Of a stretch of DNA of 33,303 nt, positions 22,176 to 31,322 are shown one piece after another. Made by a program: the position numbers and the translations under genes. Origin of the DNA: Clostridia bacterium (GTDB lineage Bacteria; Bacillota; Clostridia; Lachnospirales; Lachnospiraceae); assembly GCA_029101305.1 (NCBI GenBank), contig JAQXQS010000038.1, positions 1 to 33,303 of the forward strand, given 5' to 3'. Each line of letters begins with the position of its first letter. The first letter of the stretch is position 1. The notes under the pieces were generated by a model. It was not told the DNA's origin, did not search any database, and saw only the letters and a program-made list of their open reading frames with translations.

Positions 22176-24293
22176 CTATTTTTCTTCATTCCGGCAATTC
22201 ATCATTCTCTGGAACTGATTCATCTCATGGGTCATATCCCTGACCGCGCCATAAAACGTCTTATGCCCATCCTGCTCCCTCAGGAAAAAGGCCTTGATCT
22301 TGATCCACATATATTGGCCATCTTTTCTTTTGCGGCGCACAGTCCCCTCTGCTCCCTCTGCCAGTCTTTGGAACGAACGTCGGAAAATATCCTGCATCTT
22401 CTTCCTGTCCTCTGGATGTATTTCCTCCAGCACCTGGACATTTTCTGCAAGGTCTACTGGATCCTGTCCGATCAGAAGACAATACTTGTCATTCACCTGA
22501 ACCAGTTCCACATTATCATTATATACATCGTAAATAGCGATCGGTCCAAGAATATTATTCAGGATTCCATCGCTTGCCAATTCGGACTGGAACAACTCCT
22601 TGAAACGGACATGTTCGATCTTTCTTGCCTGAATGCCACGGTAATCCACATTATTTTCATCCAGAAGAAGTTCCTTTACCTCCTCTATGGGAAGTGGTTT
22701 ATAAAAGAAATAACCCTGGCCATAGATACAGCCCATATTCAACAGGTAATTAATCTGATCCTCCGTCTCAACTCCCTCAGCGATCATACGAAGTCCCATA
22801 ATATTAGCCATTCTGGTAACTGCCTCCAGAATTCCCATACCCTTTCCCATGGTATTTTCATCCATCTTCAGGAACTTCATATCAATCTTCAGAACATCCA
22901 CATTCACATCCTTCAGCATATTCAGGGAGGAATATCCACTTCCAAAATCGTCCATCAAAACGGTAAAACCTGCATTACGAAGCTCCTCAGCGATACCAGT
23001 GATCACCTTATATTCTTCCACATAAGCACTTTCTGTGATCTCAAGCTCCACATATTCAGGCGGAAGCCCGTATTTGTGTACCAGCTTCTTAAAATAGTCC
23101 ACTACGTCGATTGCATAAATATCCACGCTGGAAACATTTACAGAAATAGGAATCACCTTATGCCCTGTCCGGATCCACTCCTGGAGCGTCTGACAGACCT
23201 GCTCCCAGACCTTCTTATCCAGTTCTGTAACCAGACCGTTACTTTCCATGATCGGAATAAAATAGCCAGGTGCTACGATTCCTTTAGTAGGATGTTTCCA
23301 GCGGACCAGTGATTCCAGTCCTACGATCTTGCCTGTATTTAAATTGCACTTGGGCTGAAGGTAATAGATAAATTCATCCCTCTCAAGACCTGCCTGCACC
23401 TGCGCCAGCAATACATGATTATTCTCCAGTCTGGTCTTCATATCAGAACTGTAATAAGCAGAACGGACTGCATAATTTCCCTTCACAGTCTCCTGGGCAA
23501 GGATGGCCCTATCATACATCTGCGAAGCACTAAGCCAGATATCATCGATCACATAGAAACCAAATGCTGGTAAAAATCCGGTATGTCCTCCATATGCACG
23601 CACAAAACCAGTGATCTGGTGCTTCATGCTCTCAAGCATTTCCTTATCATTTGGAAGAACGATCACGAAATCATCTCCGCCCATGTAACCTGCAATTCCC
23701 CCGGATTCCTGACGCAGCCTGGTAAGGTGGGAACCAATTTCCCCCAGCAGCCTGTCTCCAGCCTTCTGTCCATACCATTCATTAAAAAGTTTAAAATGCT
23801 CAATATCAATGGCTACCAGGCAATATTCTCCTCCCTGGATTCCATTTATCCTGAGAAAAGCTTCTGTCTGTCTGAAAAATGGCTCTCTTGCAAACAATCC
23901 CGTAAGCTTATCCGTCTCAACAGCTGTACAATTCCGCTTCTCCAGAATTTCTTTTTTCATATTTACAAAGCGGCACATTTCATCCAGATCATGCTCACTG
24001 ATATCTCTTGTAAGAATCACGTGGCAATTCTCGGCTCCTGGCCACTGGATCTCGCCTGCATTGATTTTCAGCCAGGTCTGCTCATCCTCATTATAGAACA
24101 TATCTGTCTTACGATTCTTATGCAGCAACGGACAATTACGGCATGGCAACTCTCTTTTACGGAACTTCTCATAGCAGGTGTCTCCTATTTTTATCTCGGG
24201 AAACAATCGGGTCAGCCCCTGGCTGATATACTGAAGTCTGTATGCCCCATCAACTATGTATGTATTTGTCTCAGTACTCTTTTCCTGTTTCAT
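22176..24293 (-). CDS. c-di-GMP turnover protein: PAS-like + GGDEF + EAL + PAS
   Basis: A 705-residue soluble protein. Residues 1-100 are PAS-like with a CRNCPL cysteine motif (51-56). A GGDEF domain (about 125-290) has GGDDF at 205-209 and DIEHFKLFN, but no RxxD inhibitory site. The EAL domain (about 295-545) carries ESL (327-329), Asn386, Glu418, Asp448/449, Lys469, Glu506/509 and QGYFFYKPL, so phosphodiesterase residues look complete. A C-terminal PAS domain (about 565-695) ends RDMTHEMNQ. The EAL part probably degrades c-di-GMP; the GGDEF part could be active or only bind GTP. ATG 24293 is preceded by a weak GAGAG site. It is divergent from the response regulator gene. Confidence 0.92.
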   Translation of the reverse strand: MKQEKSTETNTYIVDGAYRLQYISQGLTRLFPEIKIGDTCYEKFRKRELPCRNCPLLHKNRKTDMFYNEDEQTWLKINAGEIQWPGAENCHVILTRDISEHDLDEMCRFVNMKKEILEKRNCTAVETDKLTGLFAREPFFRQTEAFLRINGIQGGEYCLVAIDIEHFKLFNEWYGQKAGDRLLGEIGSHLTRLRQESGGIAGYMGGDDFVIVLPNDKEMLESMKHQITGFVRAYGGHTGFLPAFGFYVIDDIWLSASQMYDRAILAQETVKGNYAVRSAYYSSDMKTRLENNHVLLAQVQAGLERDEFIYYLQPKCNLNTGKIVGLESLVRWKHPTKGIVAPGYFIPIMESNGLVTELDKKVWEQVCQTLQEWIRTGHKVIPISVNVSSVDIYAIDVVDYFKKLVHKYGLPPEYVELEITESAYVEEYKVITGIAEELRNAGFTVLMDDFGSGYSSLNMLKDVNVDVLKIDMKFLKMDENTMGKGMGILEAVTRMANIMGLRMIAEGVETEDQINYLLNMGCIYGQGYFFYKPLPIEEVKELLLDENNVDYRGIQARKIEHVRFKELFQSELASDGILNNILGPIAIYDVYNDNVELVQVNDKYCLLIGQDPVDLAENVQVLEEIHPEDRKKMQDIFRRSFQRLAEGAEGTVRRKRKDGQYMWIKIKAFFLREQDGHKTFYGAVRDMTHEMNQFQRMMNCRNEEK

Positions 24294-24339
24294 ATGCACT
24301 CTCTTCCGTTTCTAAGTGTAAAAATCCCCATTTAAAATC

Positions 24340-24368
24340 ATTATAATTCATTTTTATTCAATCCGCAA
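24340..24368 (-). promoter_or_regulatory. Promoter of the GGDEF/EAL gene
   Basis: On the minus strand: TTGCGG (24368-24363), a 17-nt spacer and perfect TATAAT (24345-24340). Confidence 0.75.
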
Positions 24369-24412
24369 CATTTCAATATGCGAAAGTTTTTTCTGTTTTT
24401 TTGGTGATTGTG

Positions 24413-24441
24413 TTGCATTTGTCCAGCCTTTCTTTTACACT
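24413..24441 (+). promoter_or_regulatory. Probable promoter of the two-component operon
   Basis: TTGCAT (24413-24418), a 17-nt spacer and TACACT (24436-24441). The leader to ATG 24582 would be about 135 nt and includes the inverted repeat at 24462-24502. Confidence 0.5.
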
Positions 24442-24461
24442 CATAAAGATAATAAACCATA

Positions 24462-24502
24462 AGAATTTCTTAAGATTTTCCCCCTTTCATCTTAAAAATT
24501 CT
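24462..24502. promoter_or_regulatory. Inverted repeat in the two-component leader
   Basis: AGAATTTCTTAAGA (24462-24475) pairs with TCTTAAAAATTCT (24490-24502) across 14 nt. It could be a binding site for the response regulator (autoregulation) or an RNA hairpin. There is no T-run. Confidence 0.4.
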
Positions 24503-24581
24503 CTGATACCTTATTAAATAGATGCCAGAGACAAACGTTCTTTTTGCCCTGCATCTTAAATACAAGGAGGTGAAAAAGAAA

Positions 24582-25277
24582 ATGGCCACAATTCTGGTTT
24601 GTGATGACGACAAAGATATCGTAGAGGCAATCGGCATTTATCTGGAGCAGGAAGGGTACCAATTCTTGAAAGCCTATGACGGGCAGATGGCACTTTCCAT
24701 TATGGAAAAAGAAAAAGTGGATCTGCTGATCATAGATATCATGATGCCAAAACTTGACGGCATACGCGCAACTTTAAAAATACGGGAAGAGCATGCCCTT
24801 CCGATCATCATTCTTTCTGCAAAATCAGAAGATGCAGATAAGATTCTGGGATTAAACGTAGGTGCAGATGATTATGTCACTAAGCCCTTCAGTCCACTTG
24901 AACTGATTGCAAGAGTACGCTCCCAGCTTCGCAGGTATACACAGCTTGGCGCGGCTGTTTCCAAGGAAAGCCTGCATATTTATACAACCGGCGGGCTTCT
25001 GGTAAATGATGACCAAAAAGAAGTTCAGGTGGACGGTGAAATTGTAAAACTTACACCAATTGAATACAATATTCTGCTCCTTCTCATAAAAAACCAGGGA
25101 CGGGTATTTTCTATCAATCAGATTTATGAAAGTATCTGGAATGAAGAAGCAATTGCAGCAGATAATACAATTGCCGTACATATCCGGCATATCCGGGAAA
25201 AAATTGAGATCACTCCCAAAGAGCCCAGATATTTAAAAGTAGTCTGGGGACTTGGATATAAACTGGAAAAAATATAA
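24582..25277 (+). CDS. OmpR/PhoB-family response regulator
   Basis: A 231-residue two-component regulator. The receiver domain (about 1-118) has Asp8/Asp9, phosphorylation site Asp52 (LLIIDIMMP), Ser79 (ILSAKS) and Lys101 (VTKPFSP). The C-terminal winged helix (about 135-231) has the standard VKLTPIEYNILLLL and HIRHIREKIE-RYLKVVWGLGYKL blocks. ATG 24582 follows AAGGAGG by about 10 bases; an in-frame GTG at 24570 overlaps that site and is less likely. The sensor kinase follows 51 bp downstream. The spacer contains a GGAGCCTGTCTGAAAAGGGC sequence related to the dispersed repeat at 28196-28218. Confidence 0.95.
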   Translation: MATILVCDDDKDIVEAIGIYLEQEGYQFLKAYDGQMALSIMEKEKVDLLIIDIMMPKLDGIRATLKIREEHALPIIILSAKSEDADKILGLNVGADDYVTKPFSPLELIARVRSQLRRYTQLGAAVSKESLHIYTTGGLLVNDDQKEVQVDGEIVKLTPIEYNILLLLIKNQGRVFSINQIYESIWNEEAIAADNTIAVHIRHIREKIEITPKEPRYLKVVWGLGYKLEKI

Positions 25278-25328
25278 AATCACTGCATATTGGAGCCTGT
25301 CTGAAAAGGGCTCTGGAAAGGGGTTAAA

Positions 25329-28079
25329 ATGAAAAAGAAAAAATGGCAGCGCAGCACTGGGATAAAAGGGCTTCTGCTTATCCTGCAATATCTTCTTCTG
25401 GGAACCGGTATCTTCCTGGGTTTATTTTTGCTTACTTTGTGTACTCACGGTCTGAGGCTTTCCGATTCTGGAAAAGATTACCTGGATTCCAAAGCTTTCG
25501 CAAACACATTTTATGACGCAACTTATGATGTCACACATGCGATCTCATGCACATTCCCATATACAGATTCCCTAAAGGAGGATATCCCTGGAACTGTCAT
25601 CGATCTGAATGAAATCGCAACAGACGAAAAGATTTCCTTTCATAACACATCTGGTCTGGCCTATTCTCTTTCCGATCTGGAAAAATGGGCAAAGGATTTC
25701 GATACTTCCAGTGGAAATCCCATTGTAATCTGCCACCTTGCGTCTTCTGATGCAACAGACTCTCTTTTCTGGTGCTATTACTATGTGGATGATTTTCTGA
25801 AAAGAATCGACAACGGGGAATTCACTTTCTCCGTGAATCCGGATTATTATGGATATGATTCTGAAGTCTTTTCCACCGACGAGGCATCCACAGAAGAAAC
25901 AGGTACTAACCAGATTATTTCACAGATCAGAGAAGACCTGCATTATGGAGTTGCCGATGATCTCTCCGGTATTCAGATAGAAGCTTCAGATGGAAAAGTG
26001 CTTTTTGATTCCATTTCCCTTTATCAGGGATATTATGAACCTACAGAAGCTTATTCTCCCCAAGGCGCAGACAGTGTCCTGGCTGTATTAAACTCAGATA
26101 GCCGTTGGAACAGCCGCATTGAAGAGGCTTTTGAATCCCTTTATAATCTTCTGTGCCAGGTGGAATTTTATACCCAGCAGAAGCAGGTACTGGAAAGCTA
26201 TTCTCAGGGACATTCCAACATGAGTTACGTTTACATCAATGAAGAGACCGGACAGGTTCTTTCCAATGACAGCAAACTGGCGGACAGATTAGAGAATGAT
26301 TCGATTTCCAAGGATACTGTCTCCAACAGACTATCCGGAAAATCCCCCTACATTCTTATTCAATCGGGATCTGATGACTTTACCAGCAATCTTAACGGAC
26401 TGGACAATCAGAACACTTTCCCTGGAAATGATATCACCTATAGTTCCTGGAAAGAATCAGTCGGCTCCATGCTGTCTGGAATCAATGGCAATTTTGTTTT
26501 TGCAGCCTGTGTAGATCAGACCTTTCCTGTTTCTGACACCTTTTCTACCGGCAAAACATTTTTTGACAGCTATTCCAGATATCCGCAGCCTGTATTCTTC
26601 TTATTTCTGCTATGCATTTTGCTTTTCCTTGCTTCCTTTGTGTGGCTTACAACCGTTGCCGGAAGAAAAAGCACAGACGAAGAACTGCACCTTTGCTTTT
26701 TTGATTGCTGGCCTACCGAACTAGCTGCCGGATTTGTCCTATTTTCCTGCTTTTCTGTTGCCAGTCTGTTTTTACGATGCCTTTCTTTTGCTGACTATCA
26801 GATTGCCAAACTACAGGCATCCCTTGTGGATGCATCTCTGCTGTTTACGCTTTTGTTGCTCGGACTTCACACTCTGTTCTGGTTCCAGATCGGCTACCTG
26901 AGCCTGGTACGGCGGATAAAGGCAAAACAGCTTTGGAAAAACAGCTGCCTGAGATGGCTTCTTCGCCTGCTTGTTAAAATAACCCGCAAAACCAGTCACA
27001 AGCTCCACTCTCTGGCTGATTTTTATTCCAGAAACACAGCTGCCAGACTGAAGGTAACCTTTGCCTTTCTTGGCTTTGTTTTCTTCAAATATGTGATCTT
27101 TGGTCTTTTCCTTGGTAATATACAGTTGTTCTTTTTGTTCAGCTTCTGCGCAGACCTATTGCTTCTGTTTTTCTGCATAACAAAGGCCTATCACAGGGAA
27201 CAGATCATAAAAGGGTTAAAGGAAATTTCTGATGGAAACCTTCAGTATAAAATTTCTCTGGAAAGGCTTTCCGGTGATGATAAGCGCATGGCTGAATACA
27301 TCAATAATATAGGAAGCGGACTTGATGCAGCTGTGGAAAACAGTGTAAAAAATGAGAGGATGAAGACGGAACTGATCACCAACGTTTCCCATGATCTGAA
27401 AACCCCCCTAACCTCCATTATCAGCTACATTGATCTTCTGAAGCGGGAAAATTTCACAGATCCGAAAGTATTGGAATATCTGGATATCCTGGAAGCAAAA
27501 GCCTCACGGCTGAAAATTCTCACAGAAGATGTCGTGGAAGCATCCAAAGCCAGTACTGGTAATCTTACACTGAACATGACCAATATTGATTTCGCAGAAA
27601 TGCTTCACCAGGTAATCGGGGAATTTGAAGAATGTTTGGAAGCTCACCATCTGACCATGATGGTACAGTTTCCAGATGAACCTTCCATAATCTATGCAGA
27701 CGGTCAACGTCTGTGGCGTGTACTGGAAAATATCTTCGGCAACGTAACAAAATACGCCATGGAAGACACCCGGGTCTACGCCGAAGTAAGAAACTCCCGT
27801 GATCATGTAATCTTCACCTTAAAGAACATCTCTTCCCAGCCTTTAAATTTCGCAGCCGAAGAACTTACCGAACGCTTTGTCCGCGGTGACGTGGCCCGCA
27901 ACACAGAAGGCATCGGACTTGGGCTTAGCATTGCAAAAAGTCTCACAGAACTCCAGGGTGGCAAATTCCAGCTTTACCTGGACGGCGATTTATTCAAGGT
28001 AACCATCACGTTTCAGGCGCAGTCCACCAGAAAAGCTGACGGGAAAGTGCCTGCACAGCCAGAGCCAGAAGTGCGATAA
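25329..28079 (+). CDS. Large membrane sensor histidine kinase
   Basis: A 916-residue kinase, partner of the upstream regulator. After one N-terminal helix (about 14-38) comes a very large extracytoplasmic region (about 40-418) of unknown fold. Then about five further membrane segments follow (roughly 421-442, 465-483, 498-520, 575-597, 600-618). The cytoplasmic part has a HAMP-like stretch (about 622-670), the phosphoacceptor His688 (NVSHDLKTPLTS), N box ENIFGNVTKYA (800-810) and G box GIGLGLS (861-867). The C-terminal tail is proline- and charge-rich. ATG 25329 follows AAAGGGG. Length and the multi-helix membrane block are unusual compared with ordinary two-helix sensors. The signal is unknown. 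Confidence 0.92.
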   Translation: MKKKKWQRSTGIKGLLLILQYLLLGTGIFLGLFLLTLCTHGLRLSDSGKDYLDSKAFANTFYDATYDVTHAISCTFPYTDSLKEDIPGTVIDLNEIATDEKISFHNTSGLAYSLSDLEKWAKDFDTSSGNPIVICHLASSDATDSLFWCYYYVDDFLKRIDNGEFTFSVNPDYYGYDSEVFSTDEASTEETGTNQIISQIREDLHYGVADDLSGIQIEASDGKVLFDSISLYQGYYEPTEAYSPQGADSVLAVLNSDSRWNSRIEEAFESLYNLLCQVEFYTQQKQVLESYSQGHSNMSYVYINEETGQVLSNDSKLADRLENDSISKDTVSNRLSGKSPYILIQSGSDDFTSNLNGLDNQNTFPGNDITYSSWKESVGSMLSGINGNFVFAACVDQTFPVSDTFSTGKTFFDSYSRYPQPVFFLFLLCILLFLASFVWLTTVAGRKSTDEELHLCFFDCWPTELAAGFVLFSCFSVASLFLRCLSFADYQIAKLQASLVDASLLFTLLLLGLHTLFWFQIGYLSLVRRIKAKQLWKNSCLRWLLRLLVKITRKTSHKLHSLADFYSRNTAARLKVTFAFLGFVFFKYVIFGLFLGNIQLFFLFSFCADLLLLFFCITKAYHREQIIKGLKEISDGNLQYKISLERLSGDDKRMAEYINNIGSGLDAAVENSVKNERMKTELITNVSHDLKTPLTSIISYIDLLKRENFTDPKVLEYLDILEAKASRLKILTEDVVEASKASTGNLTLNMTNIDFAEMLHQVIGEFEECLEAHHLTMMVQFPDEPSIIYADGQRLWRVLENIFGNVTKYAMEDTRVYAEVRNSRDHVIFTLKNISSQPLNFAAEELTERFVRGDVARNTEGIGLGLSIAKSLTELQGGKFQLYLDGDLFKVTITFQAQSTRKADGKVPAQPEPEVR

Positions 28080-28135
28080 CCAAGGCTTCCATGGCAGGCT
28101 TCGGGAAGATACGATAAAGTTTTATATATGCATAT

Positions 28136-28178
28136 AAAAACAGCAACAGAAGTAAGCAATTTGTTTACTTCTGCTGCT
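28136..28178. terminator. Terminator between the kinase and opp operons
   Basis: A 14-bp stem (28142-28155 with 28165-28178, one mismatch) with a 9-nt loop. On the minus strand it is followed by G and five T, ending the opp operon; on the plus strand ATTTT follows, so it may act weakly for the kinase gene too. Confidence 0.75.
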
Positions 28179-28195
28179 ATTTTGCAAAGCCGCCC

Positions 28196-28218
28196 AGAGC
28201 GTGTTTGAAAAAAGCTCT
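28196..28218. repeat. Dispersed AGAGC-GTGTTTGAAAAAA-GCTCT element
   Basis: A small hairpin (AGAGC/GCTCT) around GTGTTTGAAAAAA that overlaps the oppF stop codon. Related sequences occur at 4194-4210, 14531-14551 (reverse), 25284-25312 and, more divergent, 2892-2910. Confidence 0.6.
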
Positions 28219-29170
28219 AGTATTCCAGCTTCGGCATATTCTTAAATTTCTCAAACTCCGCATCTGTGCATTTTACATAATGTGTACCGCCAATATGATG
28301 ATAAGTTCCTTCATTATAATTGATTCCGGAAGTTTTATAATCATAGGTCTCCGCTACACGGTTCTTCTCCACTGCCGGGTTCGGCGACGGGATCGCGGAA
28401 AGAAGGCTTCGTGTATATGGATGCATCGGATTCTCGAAGATTTCCTCTGTAGTACCGGTCTCAAGCAGATGGCCCAGATGGAGAACACCAATACGGTCAG
28501 AGATATATTTTACCATGGAAAGATCATGGGCGATAAACAGATATGCAGTTCCTGTCTCCTGCTGGATATCCTTCATCAGATTGACTACCTGTGCCTGGAT
28601 GGACACGTCAAGAGCAGAGATACATTCATCTGCAATGATCAGCTTCGGATTCATGATCAGCGCACGGGCAATTCCAACACGCTGTCTCTGTCCACCGGAA
28701 AACTGGTGGGGATATCTTGCCGCATGCTCCGGAGCCAATCCAACCTTCGCCAGAATGGCTTTGATCTTCTCCTCACGTTCTTCTTTCGTCTTATACATAT
28801 GATGAATGTCCAGGCCCTCACCAAGGATATCCCTTACCTTTTTACGGGGATTCAGGGATGCCATAGGGTCCTGGAATATCATCTGCATCTGTATCCTCAG
28901 AGCCTTATTCGTCTCTTTATTCATCTTGCCGCTGATATCCATACCATTAAACTTAATAGTTCCTGCGGTAGGATCATAAAGACGGATCACGCTTCGTCCG
29001 ATGGTGGATTTACCGGAACCGGATTCTCCAACCAGTCCGTAGGTTTCCCCAGGGTAGATTTTGAAGGAAACATCTTCTACTGCATGTACGGTAAAGCTGC
29101 TGCTCACCTTAAAGTACTGTTTTAATCCATCCACAGTAAGGATCGGCTCGGCATCATAATTTACAGCCAT
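28217..29170 (-). CDS. oppF: Oligopeptide ABC transporter ATP-binding protein OppF
   Basis: A 317-residue ATPase of the peptide importer, acting on the inner face of the membrane together with OppD. Walker A is GESGSGKST (48-56), the signature is FSGGQRQR (157-164), Walker B is LIIADE (177-182) and the switch His is 215 (IAHDLS). The C-terminal oligopeptide/dipeptide extension (HPYTRSLLSAIPSPNP) is present. Its start overlaps the end of oppD by 17 bp (ATG 29170, with GGAGG about 9 bases upstream), which suggests translational coupling. The C-terminus is followed directly by the small repeat at 28196-28218 and the operon terminator. Confidence 0.93.
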   Translation of the reverse strand: MAVNYDAEPILTVDGLKQYFKVSSSFTVHAVEDVSFKIYPGETYGLVGESGSGKSTIGRSVIRLYDPTAGTIKFNGMDISGKMNKETNKALRIQMQMIFQDPMASLNPRKKVRDILGEGLDIHHMYKTKEEREEKIKAILAKVGLAPEHAARYPHQFSGGQRQRVGIARALIMNPKLIIADECISALDVSIQAQVVNLMKDIQQETGTAYLFIAHDLSMVKYISDRIGVLHLGHLLETGTTEEIFENPMHPYTRSLLSAIPSPNPAVEKNRVAETYDYKTSGINYNEGTYHHIGGTHYVKCTDAEFEKFKNMPKLEY

Positions 29171-30242
29171 GTTCTTCTGCCTCCTTCTTCATTCTTTCGA
29201 TTCGGTTCTTTAACTCTTCCGGCATTTCCACCTTCGGAGCTCTTGGATCCAGAAGCCAGGTTGCAGCGAAGTGATCCTTTGTAATCTGGAACATTGGCGG
29301 CTCCAGCTTATCATCGATCTCAAGTGCATAGCGGTTACGAGGTGCAAAAGCATCTCCTGGCTTCTCATGAAGCAGGTTTGGCGGGGATCCCGGAATGGTA
29401 TACAGTCTCTCATCATCTGTATCAAGATCCGGCATGGAGGAAAGAAGTCCCCAGGTATATGGATGACGCGGATCATAGAAGATTTCGTTTGTAGTTCCTC
29501 TCTCCACGATTTTTCCAGCATACATAACATTAATAAAATCAGCAACTTTGGCAACTACGCCAAGGTCATGTGTAATATAGATAACAGAAATTCCACGTTC
29601 CTTCTGGACCTTTTTGATCAGCTCAATGATCTTTGCCTGGATGGTAACGTCAAGGGCTGTAGTCGGCTCATCACAGATCAGAAGATCCGGGTTGCAGGCA
29701 AGAGCAATGGCAATGACAACACGCTGGCGCATACCACCTGAAAGCTGGTGTGGATAGTTCTTCATACGCTTTTCAGCATCTTCGATTCCAACCTCTTTCA
29801 GAAGCTCAACTGCACGGTTCCAGGCTTCTTTCTTCGGGGTTTTGAAGTGCCAGCGCATCCCTTCCATGATCTGTTTTCCAATTGTCATGGTAGGATCCAG
29901 ACTGGTCATTGGATCCTGGAATACCATGGCGATTCTTTTTCCATTAATATGTCTGCGGATCCATTTTTTATCTTTTTTCAGGATATCTACCGTCTCCGGT
30001 GTGCCATCTGCATGATGATAGCTGAACTCAATAGTACCTTTCTCCACCTTTGCGTTGGAAGCCAGGATTCCCATTGCAGCTTTCATGGTAACAGATTTAC
30101 CGGAACCGGACTCTCCTACGATAGCAACGGTCTCCCCTTTGTAAAGATCAATGTTGATACCGCGGATAGCATGTACCGTTCCTGCAGTTGTGGAAAAGGT
30201 GATATCCAGGTCTTTGATATTAAGAATTTTTTCATCTGACAT
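29154..30242 (-). CDS. oppD: Oligopeptide ABC transporter ATP-binding protein OppD
   Basis: A 362-residue ATPase, partner of OppF. Walker A is GESGSGKSV (43-51), signature LSGGMRQR (167-174), Walker B LLICDE (187-192), and His225. The C-terminal domain of many OppD/DppD proteins carries four cysteines for a 4Fe-4S cluster in a C-x-F-A-P-R-C pattern; here the matching stretch [13 protein letters not shown] and the following HFAATWLLD contain no cysteine, so no cluster should form. ATG 30242 follows AGGTGA. It lies 11 bp after oppC and overlaps oppF. Confidence 0.93.
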   Translation of the reverse strand: MSDEKILNIKDLDITFSTTAGTVHAIRGINIDLYKGETVAIVGESGSGKSVTMKAAMGILASNAKVEKGTIEFSYHHADGTPETVDILKKDKKWIRRHINGKRIAMVFQDPMTSLDPTMTIGKQIMEGMRWHFKTPKKEAWNRAVELLKEVGIEDAEKRMKNYPHQLSGGMRQRVVIAIALACNPDLLICDEPTTALDVTIQAKIIELIKKVQKERGISVIYITHDLGVVAKVADFINVMYAGKIVERGTTNEIFYDPRHPYTWGLLSSMPDLDTDDERLYTIPGSPPNLLHEKPGDAFAPRNRYALEIDDKLEPPMFQITKDHFAATWLLDPRAPKVEMPEELKNRIERMKKEAEEHGCKL

Positions 30243-30253
30243 TGAAAATCACC

Positions 30254-31318
30254 TCACATTTCTTTCAATTTCGGGTCGAGAGCCTCACGAAGGCCGTCAG
30301 CCACCAGGTTAAAGCTAAGCATCAAAAGCGCCATAACAACGATCGGCGGAATGATCTGATACGGATGAGTGGTAAAGAAGTTAAATCCTTCGGAAATCAA
30401 TGATCCAAGAGAGCACTGCGGTACCGGAATACCAAGACCTACGAAGCTTAAGAATGCCTCTGTAAAAATAGCGGTCGGAATGGAGAACATAACCTGTGTG
30501 ATGATCGGTCCGATAATATTCGGAAGGACTTCTTTGAAAATAATGAAGAAGCTGCCTGCACCAAGTGTTCTGGAAGCGAGCACGAACTCCTGCTCTTTTA
30601 ATTTCAGCATTTCAGCACGGGCAATACGGCTCATACCGATCCATTCCGTCAGCATCAGGGCAATGACGATAGTTACCATACCAGGTTTCAGGACCAGAAG
30701 AAGCAGTGTTACGATAACAAGTCTTGGGATACCGTTTGCTACCTCCAGGATACGCTGCATGATCATATCTACTTTTCCGCCGAAATAACCGGAGATCAGA
30801 CCATAGCTCATACCGATGAGCATATCAATGATCGCTGCTGCAATGGCAATGATCAGGGAAACACGGGCACCTGACCAGGTTCTTGTCCAGATGTCACGTC
30901 CCAGGTTATCACTTCCGAACCAGTAGTATACATCAGTAAGACCTTTGTCCTCATAATTGTTTATGGTCTTGGAGCCTCTTGATGTCTTGAAATTTTCACT
31001 TCCATCAAAGATACCGAATTTCTCTAAAGCTTTTACACGAGGTGCAAAGTTCTTTTCACTTAAGTTCTGACCGGAATAGGTGTAATCATTCATGCCAGGA
31101 CCGATTGCTGCCATTATGGTGATCAGGATGATCAGAACCAGACCAACGATGGCACTTGTTTTTTTCACGAAGCGGAGCAGGACATCTTTCCAGAAGCTCT
31201 GTGCCGCAAAGTTGGAATCAATGCCGATCTCTTCTGCATTGTTTTTCAGGCGGAAATCAGACTCTACCGGAACGTATGCCGGTGCTGTCTCCACCACTGC
31301 TGCGGTGCTTTTTTTCAT
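30254..31318 (-). CDS. oppC: Oligopeptide ABC transporter permease OppC
   Basis: A 354-residue permease. A cytoplasmic N-terminal tail (about 1-52) leads to the first membrane helix (about 54-74), then an extracytoplasmic loop of about 70 residues, and five further helices. The coupling (EAA) loop lies near FIIFKEVLPNIIGPIITQ. The family-typical ending NLVADGLREALDPKLKEM is intact. ATG 31318 follows AAAGGAG. Only 4 bp separate it from the oppB stop, so the pair is translated together; the OppB/OppC heterodimer forms the pore. Confidence 0.93.
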   Translation of the reverse strand: MKKSTAAVVETAPAYVPVESDFRLKNNAEEIGIDSNFAAQSFWKDVLLRFVKKTSAIVGLVLIILITIMAAIGPGMNDYTYSGQNLSEKNFAPRVKALEKFGIFDGSENFKTSRGSKTINNYEDKGLTDVYYWFGSDNLGRDIWTRTWSGARVSLIIAIAAAIIDMLIGMSYGLISGYFGGKVDMIMQRILEVANGIPRLVIVTLLLLVLKPGMVTIVIALMLTEWIGMSRIARAEMLKLKEQEFVLASRTLGAGSFFIIFKEVLPNIIGPIITQVMFSIPTAIFTEAFLSFVGLGIPVPQCSLGSLISEGFNFFTTHPYQIIPPIVVMALLMLSFNLVADGLREALDPKLKEM

Positions 31319-31322
31319 GATG

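Noticed and set aside
28205-29125. 306-codon plus-strand frame opposite oppF
   Set aside because: It is the antisense of a conserved ATPase gene with all motifs on the minus strand.
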